NCBI GenBank assembly: GCA_001794205.1
Contig: MGJJ01000005.1
Location: 1 to 12,364 of the forward strand
Source: Candidatus Yanofskybacteria bacterium RIFCSPHIGHO2_01_FULL_44_22
Lineage (GTDB): Bacteria; Patescibacteriota; Minisyncoccia; 2-02-FULL-40-12; GWA2-44-9
DNA length: 12,364 nucleotides
Direction of reading: 5' to 3'
The notes under the pieces were generated by a model. It did not search any database, was not told the DNA's origin, and saw only the letters and a program-made list of their open reading frames with translations. Positions 1 to 6,412 of this stretch are shown piece by piece. The position numbers and the translations under genes were made by a program. The number at the start of each line of letters is the position of its first letter. The stretch's first letter is position 1.

Positions 1-2
1 AC

Positions 3-1718
3 GGGCTTTCTGCCGGAAGGGTTCAGTCGCCGGCTTTGCGAATTCTCGTTGAACGCGAGCGCGAGATTAACGCCTTTAAAAGCGAGGCCTACTACAACAT
101 CGCCGCCGATGTTTTTGGGGGGGATAAAATAGTCTTTCGCGTCGTCTGCGAAGAAGAACCGCGCGATAAAAAAATCTCGGAAACAATTCTGGAAAAAAGC
201 CGGGGCGGTTCCTGGTTCGTCAAAGACATCACCGAAGGCGAAATCAAACGCTCTCCCCGTTCGCCGTTTACTACCTCTACTATTCAGCAATCAGCCAGTT
301 CGCGTCTTGGTTTTTCGCCCGCCCGCACCATGCTCATTGCCCAAAAACTCTACGAGCATGGTTTTATCACCTACATGCGCACCGACAGTCTAAATCTCGC
401 CGCTTCCGCTCAAGCCCAAATCGCCGGTATTATCGCCAACACTTACGGCAAAGAATATGTGGAGGTCCGCAATTACAAAACCAAAAGTAAAAATGCCCAG
501 GAAGCCCACGAAGCCATTCGCCCGACAAACGCCGCTCTTGAAAGTGCCGGCGCCAACGAAGAACAGAAAAAACTTTACCGCCTTATTCGTGAACGGACTA
601 TCGCTTCGCAAATGGCCGACGCCAAACTTTCGCGCGCTAAAATTACCGTCAACATTAAGGATGGCGGGGTTCCTGATTTTTCCGCCATCGGCAGCCGCGT
701 TATCTTTGACGGCTGGCTGGCCTGCGATACTCGCGCCCGAGGCGAAGATGTGGAACTGCCCAAGGTAGAAACAAAAGAAGCATTAACCCTCAAAGATATC
801 ATCAGCGAAGAAAAACACACCGAACCGCCGTCACGCTACACCGAAGCCGGACTCGTTAAAGAACTTGAAAAACGCGGCATCGGCCGGCCTTCAACTTATG
901 CTTCAATTATCAAAACCTTGCATGACCGAAAATATGTAGAGAAAGACAACCGGTCATTAAAACCTACCGATACCGGCGAAGTGGTCAGCACATTCCTTGA
1001 AGAAAATTTTATGAATTATATCAGCGACACCTTCACCGCTGAAATGGAAGACGAATTGGATGATATCGCAGATGGCAAAAGAGAATATGTTAAAACCTTA
1101 AGCGATTTTTACAGACCTTTCCATCGCGATGTAAAAGCCAAAGAAAAAATAGACAAGCTGACTAACCTTGGCGAAGCGCCGACAGAATTTAAATGTCCTA
1201 AATGCGATAGCCCCATGACTATCAAGCTTGGCCGTAATGGCAAGTTTTTGAGTTGTTCCCGCTATCCGGTCTGCGACGGCGCCCGCAAAATTGACGGTTC
1301 AGTCGTTGAACCGAATAAACCGATTGGCGCCGACCCGGCCACTGGCCTTCAAATATTTGTTATGGAAGGGAAATTTGGTCCCTATGTCCAGCTCGGCGAA
1401 AATCCTCCGAAAAGTGAGAAAGGCGAGAAGCCCCGCCGGGCAAGCATCCCCAAAGACAAAGACCCGTCCACAGTAACCGTGGCCGAGGCCTTAAAATATT
1501 TAAGCTTGCCTCGCGTTCTTGGCGTTCATACGGAAACTGGCAAAGAAATCTCCGCCAACAACGGCCGATTCGGACCATACATCGTTCATGATGGAGATTT
1601 TCGTTCACTCAAAAAAGCAGATGGCGATGATGTTTACACGATAACTCTCCCCCGCGCCCTTGAAATATTAAAAGAACCCAAAAAACTCTCCCGCCGCGGC
1701 AAGAAAAAAAGCATTTGA
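3..1718 (+). CDS. topA: DNA topoisomerase I, 3' part (5' end outside window)
   Basis: Type IA topoisomerase that relaxes negative supercoils by cutting one strand through a tyrosine-phosphate link. The frame is open to the left edge and already reads GLSAGRVQSPAL, the conserved family motif, at bases 3-35, so the TTG at 36 is internal and the Toprim domain lies outside the window. The active-site tyrosine is in ITYMRTDS (Tyr codon 372-374). The GIGRPSTYASII motif follows near 870-910. A four-cysteine zinc ribbon (CPKC, then two more Cys) lies at about 1191-1280. Two glycine-rich C-terminal repeats containing GPYV and GRFGPYI end the protein at TGA. Downstream, the RelA/SpoT gene starts 32 bases later on the same strand, so co-transcription is likely. 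The C-terminal half is intact and the identification is secure. Confidence 0.97.
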   Translation, partial: GLSAGRVQSPALRILVEREREINAFKSEAYYNIAADVFGGDKIVFRVVCEEEPRDKKISETILEKSRGGSWFVKDITEGEIKRSPRSPFTTSTIQQSASSRLGFSPARTMLIAQKLYEHGFITYMRTDSLNLAASAQAQIAGIIANTYGKEYVEVRNYKTKSKNAQEAHEAIRPTNAALESAGANEEQKKLYRLIRERTIASQMADAKLSRAKITVNIKDGGVPDFSAIGSRVIFDGWLACDTRARGEDVELPKVETKEALTLKDIISEEKHTEPPSRYTEAGLVKELEKRGIGRPSTYASIIKTLHDRKYVEKDNRSLKPTDTGEVVSTFLEENFMNYISDTFTAEMEDELDDIADGKREYVKTLSDFYRPFHRDVKAKEKIDKLTNLGEAPTEFKCPKCDSPMTIKLGRNGKFLSCSRYPVCDGARKIDGSVVEPNKPIGADPATGLQIFVMEGKFGPYVQLGENPPKSEKGEKPRRASIPKDKDPSTVTVAEALKYLSLPRVLGVHTETGKEISANNGRFGPYIVHDGDFRSLKKADGDDVYTITLPRALEILKEPKKLSRRGKKKSI

Positions 1719-1738
1719 GCTTCCCCTCTTTTTAGGAT

Positions 1739-1742
1739 AGGA
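1739..1742 (+). promoter_or_regulatory. Shine-Dalgarno site of the RelA/SpoT gene
   Basis: AGGA lies 8 bases before the ATG at 1751 and is preceded by another AGGAT at 1734. It supports 1751 as the start. It is one of very few recognisable Shine-Dalgarno sites in this window; most other starts have none. Confidence 0.55.
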
Positions 1743-1750
1743 TTTTTGAT

Positions 1751-3550
1751 ATGCCTCCTCTTTTGGAGAAAATACTGCAAAATCCAAAATTTAAGAAACA
1801 GGATTCTGCCTTGATAGAAAGAGCCTATTTTTTCGCAAAAGCCGCCCACGGCGGACAAAAAAGAATGTCCGGCGAAGAATATATCACCCACCCGCTTCAC
1901 GCGGCTTATTTTCTCTCCGAACTCGGTTTTGACGCAATCACCGTTGCCGCCTGCCTGCTCCACGACACCGTTGAAGACACCAGTCTTACCGCCAAAAACA
2001 TTGAAAAAGAATTCGGTAAAGAAATCTCCTTTCTTGTGGATGGCGTCACCAAGCTTGCTAAAATTGAATACTCCGAAAAACACGGCTTAGACCAAAAACA
2101 AAACGCCAACCACATCAGCTCGCTCAAAAAAATGTTCTTTGCCATGGCCGACGATATCCGCGTTATTTTGATAAAACTCGCCGACCGTTATCATAATATG
2201 GAAACTCTAAAATATCTTCCGCAGGAAGACCAAAAACGCATTGCCAAAGAAACACTTGAAATCTATGCCCCCATCGCCGCCCGTCTGGGAATGGGATACC
2301 TCAAAGGACAATTTGAAGATATGGCTTTCCCGTATATTTATCCCGCCGAATACTCATGGCTTATCAAACAAATAAAAACCAAATACGCCGATAATTTAAA
2401 TTACGCGGAAAGAACCAAACCGCTCATCAAAAGAAAACTGCAGGATGCCGGCATAGAAATCACCGAAATGAACTCCCGGATAAAACACTATTACAGCTTG
2501 TACCAAAAACTGCTTCGATACGACATGGATTTCAATAAAATTTTTGATTTGGTCGCCATGCGGATTATCTTGCCGGATATTAAATCGTGCTACGAAGCCC
2601 TCGGGGTAATCCATAATTTTTACAAACCCCTGCCCGGCTTGATAAAGGACTATATTTCCCTGCCCAAACCCAACGGCTATCAATCGCTTCACACCACTAT
2701 TTTCTGCGAAAAAGGAAAAATAGTTGAAATTCAGATAAGAACCGCCGAAATGCACGAATACGCCGAGAACGGCATCGCCGCCCACTGGGCTTACTCGGAA
2801 AGCGGCAAAAAGAAGCCCGTTAAAACCGACACCAAAGATATTCAGTGGGTTACCCAGCTGAAAAATTTCCTGAAAGAAATAAAGACCGGCGAAGAATTTT
2901 CCAATTTAAAAATTGATTTTTTCAAAAACAGGATTTTCGTTTTCACGCCAAAGGGAGAAGTCAAAGACCTGCCCGAAGGCGCGACGCCAGTTGATTTTGC
3001 TTATGCCATTCACACCGACCTCGGTCACGCTATTTTGGGCGCCAAAGCAAACAATAAAATGGTCCCTCTCCATTATGAGTTGAGAAACGGGGATATGGTG
3101 GAAATTCTGAAAGGTAAAAATCCCAAGCCGTCTTTTGACTGGCTGAAAATCGTCAAAACCGCCGAAGCGAGGAAAAAAATCAAATCATGGTTCAGAGATT
3201 CGCCGTCGCCCCAAAACCTCCAATTCGTTGAACTGGCAAATTCCGCGGTTTTATCCCAGGCAAGGCCTGGACAGGCCTTGCCTGGGATAAAAAAACCCGC
3301 TCAAAGAAAGCCGATTTCAATCTCAAAAAATTCTATTAGAACACTCTCCGAACCCCTTATTCAGGGACAGAGTGGACTATTATACAAATTAGCCAAGTGT
3401 TGTAATCCCACTCCGGACAAAAAAATAAGAGGTTACATGACCGTAAACAGGGGTGTTTCTATTCACCTGACATCTTGTTCAAATATAAAAAGCGCCCAAG
3501 AAACGAGAATCTTAAGCGCTCATTGGCCGATAGAAAAATCCGAGAAATAA
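1751..3550 (+). CDS. RelA/SpoT family (p)ppGpp synthetase/hydrolase, without ACT domain
   Basis: Bifunctional-type Rel enzyme that makes and degrades the alarmone (p)ppGpp, 599 residues. The hydrolase HD domain is intact: YITHP at residues 44-48, LLHDTVEDT with His71-Asp72, and IKLADRYHNM. The synthetase domain keeps DLVAMRII, KDYISLPKPNGYQSLHTT, EIQIRTAEMHEYAE and AAHWAY. The usual RFKD motif reads LIKD: the Arg is lost but the Lys-Asp typical of bifunctional enzymes stays. A TGS domain (FVFTPKGEVKDLPEGATPVD) and a cysteine/zinc-finger domain (AKCCNPTP to HLTSC) follow. The protein stops there, where longer Rel proteins continue into an ACT domain, so it is about 100-150 residues short. A perfect palindrome lies in frame between the TGS and cysteine domains and encodes QARPGQALPG. 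Both catalytic domains look functional. Choosing among the names rel, relA and spoT is not justified by sequence alone. Confidence 0.95.
   Translation: MPPLLEKILQNPKFKKQDSALIERAYFFAKAAHGGQKRMSGEEYITHPLHAAYFLSELGFDAITVAACLLHDTVEDTSLTAKNIEKEFGKEISFLVDGVTKLAKIEYSEKHGLDQKQNANHISSLKKMFFAMADDIRVILIKLADRYHNMETLKYLPQEDQKRIAKETLEIYAPIAARLGMGYLKGQFEDMAFPYIYPAEYSWLIKQIKTKYADNLNYAERTKPLIKRKLQDAGIEITEMNSRIKHYYSLYQKLLRYDMDFNKIFDLVAMRIILPDIKSCYEALGVIHNFYKPLPGLIKDYISLPKPNGYQSLHTTIFCEKGKIVEIQIRTAEMHEYAENGIAAHWAYSESGKKKPVKTDTKDIQWVTQLKNFLKEIKTGEEFSNLKIDFFKNRIFVFTPKGEVKDLPEGATPVDFAYAIHTDLGHAILGAKANNKMVPLHYELRNGDMVEILKGKNPKPSFDWLKIVKTAEARKKIKSWFRDSPSPQNLQFVELANSAVLSQARPGQALPGIKKPAQRKPISISKNSIRTLSEPLIQGQSGLLYKLAKCCNPTPDKKIRGYMTVNRGVSIHLTSCSNIKSAQETRILSAHWPIEKSEK
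3249..3292. repeat. Perfect 44-bp palindrome inside the RelA/SpoT coding region
   Basis: Two 21-base arms (3249-3269 and 3272-3292) are exact reverse complements separated by only GA. The inner part of each arm is CAGGCAAGGCCTG or its complement. In the gene's frame it encodes LSQARPGQALPGIK, a Gly/Pro/Gln-rich stretch unlike the surrounding Rel protein, in the linker between the TGS and cysteine domains. The architecture matches the palindrome at 3611-3646. I read it as an inserted palindromic element, comparable in kind to the in-frame palindromic elements known from Rickettsia. The palindrome is directly visible; its mobile nature is inference. Confidence 0.85.
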
Positions 3551-3589
3551 AATTTAATCAATGACTGATTCCGCCTTTCGACCATGTTC

Positions 3590-3689
3590 AATAACCCATC
3601 TTAACAGGTCTTAACAGGTCCGACCTGTACAGGTCGGACCTGTTAAATTAGTTTTAATAATTTTATAAAAAATTATCGACTGGGTTATT
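3590..3689. repeat. Nested inverted-repeat structure in the RelA/SpoT-parB convergent spacer
   Basis: A 9-base outer inverted repeat (AATAACCCA at 3590-3598, TGGGTTATT at 3681-3689) encloses three elements. The first is two tandem copies of TTAACAGGTC (3601-3620). The second is a perfect loop-free 36-bp palindrome at 3611-3646 centred on CCTGTACAGG. The third is an AT-only hairpin with arms ATAATTTT and AAAATTAT (3657-3664 and 3669-3676). Because the flanking genes converge here, the structure could terminate transcription from both sides, but no long T-run directly follows the main palindrome, so terminator function is only possible. The palindrome belongs with the one at 3249-3292. Apart from this structure I see nothing else in the 3551-3712 spacer. 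Confidence 0.7.
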
Positions 3690-3712
3690 CCCCCCTCATT
3701 ATGTAGGAATTT

Positions 3713-4585
3713 TTAATCAATAATACTTTTCGCGATTTTGTTAAGTTCTTCAAGATTGGCGAATTTGATGATGATTCTTCCGCTGCCCGATGCCGCCTTG
3801 ATTAACACCGGCGCCGCCAAGGTCTCGCCCAAATTTTTCTCCAACTCAATAAACTTATTTTCTTTTTTGGCTACCGGCTTGGATGATTTGACCGCCGAAG
3901 CGATGCCCTCTACTTCTTTTGACGAAACTCCGTCCGCAAGAATTTGATTGTAAATTTCTCTTTGTTTTTTTTCGTCATTGAACGCCAACAAAGCGCGGGC
4001 ATGGGCGCGAGATATTTTTTCCGAACGGACTGCCTCTCTCATATCTTTCGGCAAATTTAACAATCTGACGGCATTGGCCACCACCTCTCGGGATTTGGAA
4101 ACTTTTTCGGCGATTTCTTTCTGGGTAAGACCGAAATCTTTGGCAAGCCGTTCATACGCTTCGGCCTCTTCAACCGGATTCAAGTTTTTTCTCTGAAGAT
4201 TTTCCACCAGCGCCACCTCAAGGCGAGTCTTTTTCTCTTCAAAATCGTCTCTGATGATAACCGGCACATGAGGAAGTCCGGCCATCTTGGAAGCGCGCAA
4301 CCGCCTCTCTCCGGCAATCAAACTATAAGAAACGTCCAGTCCCCGCAAGGTTTCGGTTTCCACTTTGGAAACAAGCAAGGGCTGAAGCACGCCGTATTTT
4401 TTGATTGACTTGGCGAGTTCTTCAATTCCTTTTTCGTCAAAATCGCGCCTCGGCTGTTCGGAATTGGGTTTAATCTTATTAATTTCAACATAAAAAACAT
4501 TCTCTTTCGGAGATTCCGGTTTTACCATTCGTGAGGCCGGTATCAGCGACCCCAGACCTTTGCCTAAACCGAAGAACTTTTTCAT
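3713..4585 (-). CDS. parB: Chromosome partitioning protein ParB
   Basis: Centromere-binding CTPase of the ParABS system, which loads at parS sites and guides chromosome segregation with ParA; 290 residues, a normal length. The N-terminus (MKKFFGLGKGLGSLIP) is the conserved segment that stimulates ParA. The ParB/Srx domain follows, with VEINKIKPNSEQPRRDFD, then the GERRLRA box that binds nucleotide. Next come a helix-turn-helix (LTQKEIAEKVSKSREVVANAVRLL) for parS recognition and a C-terminal dimerisation region. It starts at ATG 4585 and lies 73 bases downstream of parA in the same direction, the usual parA-parB order. No sequence resembling the common parS consensus (TGTTTCACGTGAAACA) was found in the window. 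Confidence 0.96.
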   Translation of the reverse strand: MKKFFGLGKGLGSLIPASRMVKPESPKENVFYVEINKIKPNSEQPRRDFDEKGIEELAKSIKKYGVLQPLLVSKVETETLRGLDVSYSLIAGERRLRASKMAGLPHVPVIIRDDFEEKKTRLEVALVENLQRKNLNPVEEAEAYERLAKDFGLTQKEIAEKVSKSREVVANAVRLLNLPKDMREAVRSEKISRAHARALLAFNDEKKQREIYNQILADGVSSKEVEGIASAVKSSKPVAKKENKFIELEKNLGETLAAPVLIKAASGSGRIIIKFANLEELNKIAKSIID

Positions 4586-4617
4586 AATATTAGTTGAAGG
4601 TTCATCAAGTTCTTAAG

Positions 4618-4639
4618 GTTTATAAAGTTCTTTATAAAC
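4618..4639. repeat. AT-rich hairpin in the parA-parB spacer
   Basis: GTTTATAAAG and CTTTATAAAC form a perfect 10-bp stem with a TT loop. The spacer also has a direct repeat of AAGTTCTT (4607-4614 and 4625-4632) and a further TTTATAA copy at 4649-4655, so it looks like a degenerate repeat tract around AAGTTTATAAAG. It might slow transcription or affect mRNA stability between parA and parB, but it lacks GC pairs and a T-tail. Function is unknown. Confidence 0.5.
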
Positions 4640-4658
4640 TTGCTGGACTTTATAACTT

Positions 4659-5420
4659 TTAACTAAGCCGTATAACTTCTTCCGCCAACTGCCGGTATGC
4701 CTTGGCCGCTTTTGAATCCGGGTCAAACTGTAAAATCGTTTTGCCAAAACTGGGCGACTCGGCTAAAGAAACCGTCCTCGGAATTATAGCATTGAAAACG
4801 CGGCCGGGGAAATTCTTGCTCACCTCATTGACAACCTGATGCGACAATTGGTTCCTCCTGTCAAACATTGTAAGCAGGACGCCCAATATTTGCAAATCTG
4901 AATTCAATCCTTGCCTTACCAATTCAATCGTATTTAATAACTGGCTCAATCCCTCAAGGGCGTAGTATTCGCACTGAACAGGAATCAGCACCTTTTCCGA
5001 CGCGGTAAGGGCATTGATGGTGAGAAGGCCGAGTGAGGGCGGACAATCAATCAGAATATAGTCGTAATTGGTCCGGATAGAATCTAAAACCCTTTTTAAG
5101 CGGGTTTCTCTTTCTTCCATTGTCACCAGTTCAACCGTCGCTCCGGCCAAGCTCTGCGCCGCCGGCAAAATATCAAACCCGAATAAAGACGTTTTCTTAA
5201 CCACCAAATTGGGATTTAAATCGCTAACGATGGAATGATAGATATTTGAGCCGTTGTCTGCCACATGGATGCCTAATCCGGTAGTGGCATTGGCCTGCGC
5301 ATCCATATCCACCAGCAAAACATATTTTCCGAGAGCGGCAAGGTAGGCCGCCAAATTTATTGTCGTGGTAGTCTTCCCGACTCCGCCTTTTTGATTGCAA
5401 ACGCTTATTATTCTGGCCAT
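4659..5420 (-). CDS. parA: Chromosome partitioning ATPase ParA (Soj-like)
   Basis: Deviant-Walker ATPase that binds the nucleoid and, stimulated by ParB, moves the origin region; 253 residues. It has KGGVGKTT (residues 11-18) with the signature lysine, the Walker A' motif VDMDAQAN with Asp40, and the Walker B motif ILIDCPPSLG. A later segment, VLIPVQCEYYALEGLSQLLNTI, is typical of the family. The frame is open to a TTG at 5477, but homologues begin at the M-A-R-I-I-S-V-C-N-Q sequence, so I place the start at ATG 5420; neither start has a clear Shine-Dalgarno site. It is the first gene of parA-parB and is divergent from lepB. Regulation by an upstream promoter in 5421-5500 is likely but no strong one is visible. 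Confidence 0.96.
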   Translation of the reverse strand: MARIISVCNQKGGVGKTTTTINLAAYLAALGKYVLLVDMDAQANATTGLGIHVADNGSNIYHSIVSDLNPNLVVKKTSLFGFDILPAAQSLAGATVELVTMEERETRLKRVLDSIRTNYDYILIDCPPSLGLLTINALTASEKVLIPVQCEYYALEGLSQLLNTIELVRQGLNSDLQILGVLLTMFDRRNQLSHQVVNEVSKNFPGRVFNAIIPRTVSLAESPSFGKTILQFDPDSKAAKAYRQLAEEVIRLS

Positions 5421-5507
5421 TGATACGATGCGAAATTCGATGTTTTTGTTTTTCTCTATATTAATTTTAACACACAAAAGCGGTAATACAATATTTTGTC
5501 TCTGTCC

Positions 5508-5536
5508 TTGTAAAATTTTCCGTTTAATAATATAAA
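5508..5536 (+). promoter_or_regulatory. Predicted sigma70-type promoter of lepB
   Basis: TTGTAA (5508-5513), a 17-base spacer and TATAAA (5531-5536) give good housekeeping promoter spacing. Transcription would start near 5543, leaving about 30 bases of leader before the lepB TTG. This is the clearest signal in the 152-base parA-lepB divergent spacer. On the opposite strand a weaker TTGTAT-N16-TAAAAT could serve parA. Confidence 0.5.
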
Positions 5537-5572
5537 GAGGATACCTTGTTTACTTAAGAAACGGGGGGCGCC

Positions 5573-6109
5573 TTGAAAATTCAAAAGAGCCGATGGTTGG
5601 TTCTGGTCCTTCTTATTTTAACTCTTTTTCTGGTCCTGAAATTCAAGATTATCGCCAGTTGGCATGTCATCAACGCCAGCATGGAGCCGACGGTTCCCAT
5701 GGGCAGTCGTCTGTTTTCGGAAAGATTCAGCCAGCTATTCACGTTTGGGCGGGGTGATATTGTCGTTATTCGCGACGACAACGCTCCTGACGGAATAAAC
5801 TATCACGTCAAAAGAATAATCGGTTTGCCCGATGAAGAAATACTGTGCGATGTCAAAACCTGTACCATATACATAGGAACCGGTGAGTCCTATATTGACC
5901 CCCTGATAAAACTATCCGACTTGATTACGGTTCCCCAGTCGGGAGAGTTTTGCGATAACCTGCATGCGTTCCTGGGAAAAGACGAATATTTCGTGCTTGG
6001 AGACAATTGGCGGGATTCGGAGGATTCAAGAAATTTCGGCCCGGTGCCGAAAAAAATGATTGTCGGCAGAATTTTTTACATCTACAAGCCAAAACCGCCC
6101 GCGCGATGA
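5573..6109 (+). CDS. lepB: Signal peptidase I
   Basis: Membrane-anchored serine protease that removes signal peptides from exported proteins; 178 residues. An N-terminal membrane helix spans about residues 8-22, with the catalytic domain outside. The nucleophile is Ser36 in INASMEPT and the general base is Lys80 in YHVKRIIGLP. The GDNWRDSEDSRNFGPV box closes the active site. The start is a TTG, because an in-frame TAA lies at 5555-5557 and no ATG or GTG exists between it and the conserved region; a GGGGGG run four bases upstream may act as ribosome binding site. It has its own promoter and a terminator overlapping its stop, so it appears monocistronic. A natural client is the secreted protein at 7576-8307. 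Confidence 0.95.
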   Translation: MKIQKSRWLVLVLLILTLFLVLKFKIIASWHVINASMEPTVPMGSRLFSERFSQLFTFGRGDIVVIRDDNAPDGINYHVKRIIGLPDEEILCDVKTCTIYIGTGESYIDPLIKLSDLITVPQSGEFCDNLHAFLGKDEYFVLGDNWRDSEDSRNFGPVPKKMIVGRIFYIYKPKPPAR

Positions 6110-6127
6110 TAGTCCGGACGGTTTTTT
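6091..6127 (+). terminator. Intrinsic terminator of lepB
   Basis: AAAACCGCCCG (6091-6101) pairs with CGGACGGTTTT (6115-6125) over 11 positions with one C-A mismatch, and six T residues end the right arm (6122-6127). The left arm overlaps the last lepB codons and the loop contains the stop codon. This is a compact classical Rho-independent terminator. Confidence 0.75.
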
Positions 6128-6153
6128 GTAAAAAATAAAATTGGTGATAAGAT
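6126..6153 (+). promoter_or_regulatory. Possible promoter of tRNA-Leu
   Basis: TTGTAA (6126-6131), 16 bases, then TAAGAT (6148-6153) preceded by TGA, which fits an extended -10 element. Transcription would start near 6160, about 18 bases before the tRNA. The -35 overlaps the T-run of the lepB terminator. The match is moderate. Confidence 0.4.
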
Positions 6154-6177
6154 TTAAATAAGTTGTCGGCGAAATAC

Positions 6178-6261
6178 GCCGCGGTGACGGAATTGGCAGA
6201 CGTACACGACTCAAAATCGTGCGGGCGCAAGCTCATGGGAGTTCGACTCTCCCCCGCGGCA
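6178..6261 (+). tRNA. tRNA-Leu (anticodon CAA)
   Basis: An 84-base class II tRNA. The acceptor stem GCCGCGG pairs with CCGCGGC and is followed by discriminator A (6261). The anticodon stem CACGA/TCGTG encloses the 7-base loop CTCAAAA, so the anticodon is CAA, reading UUG. A variable arm with GGGC/GCTC and a GCAA loop gives the long extra arm expected of tRNA-Leu. The T arm is GGGAG-TTCGACT-CTCCC. The 3' CCA is not encoded (the genome continues CTA), so a CCA-adding enzyme is needed. No intron interrupts it. Short open frames crossing this gene are not real. Confidence 0.95.
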
Positions 6262-6298
6262 CTAGTAAGGAACTCAACGGCTTTTTCAAAGCCAGAAG

Positions 6299-6323
6299 GT
6301 GGGACGCGCGAAGCGCGTCCCAC
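6299..6323. repeat. Perfect 11-bp hairpin between tRNA-Leu and the sigma-factor promoter
   Basis: GTGGGACGCGC and GCGCGTCCCAC flank a GAA loop. It lies 37 bases after the tRNA and 10 bases before the -35 of the next promoter. The following bases (ATCATTTGTTTTG) are T-rich but form no proper T-tail, so a tRNA terminator, an operator-like site or a dispersed palindromic repeat are all possible. Nothing else is apparent in the 6262-6412 spacer except the promoter. Confidence 0.65.
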
Positions 6324-6333
6324 ATCATTTGTT

Positions 6334-6361
6334 TTGAAAATAGGTGCGAGCTTGGTACAAT
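6334..6361 (+). promoter_or_regulatory. Strong predicted promoter of the sigma/anti-sigma operon
   Basis: TTGAAA (6334-6339), a 16-base spacer and TACAAT (6356-6361), preceded by TGG, give both a near-consensus -35/-10 pair and an extended -10. Transcription should begin near 6368. This decides the gene start: a GTG at 6344 in the same frame would lie upstream of the transcript, so ATG 6413 is used, with a leader of about 45 bases. The elements look like housekeeping sigma70, not like an ECF autoregulated promoter. Confidence 0.65.
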
Positions 6362-6412
6362 TACAATAAAGACACCCAAATCACAAAACTATCTCATATT
6401 TCGTTATCTATT

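Noticed and set aside
36..38. TTG as the topA start
   Set aside because: The same frame upstream to base 3 encodes the conserved GLSAGRVQSPAL motif, so the gene is simply cut by the window edge.
1716..1718. TGA read as glycine (genetic code 25)
   Set aside because: topA, lepB and rpsP end properly at TGA at the expected protein lengths, so the standard bacterial code fits.
1634..2083. 149-residue minus-strand open frame across topA and RelA/SpoT
   Set aside because: It is antisense to two certain genes, shows no domain and has the low-complexity look of a shadow frame.
3601..3646. CRISPR-like array from repeated ACAGGTC units
   Set aside because: The copies are adjacent or inverted without spacers; this is a palindrome with a tandem duplication.
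5421..5572. Replication origin near parA/parB
   Set aside because: No DnaA-box-like TTATCCACA cluster, dnaA or rpmH gene is visible in the window.
6344..6346. GTG as the sigma-factor start
   Set aside because: It lies inside the promoter and upstream of the likely transcription start; ATG 6413 begins the conserved sequence.
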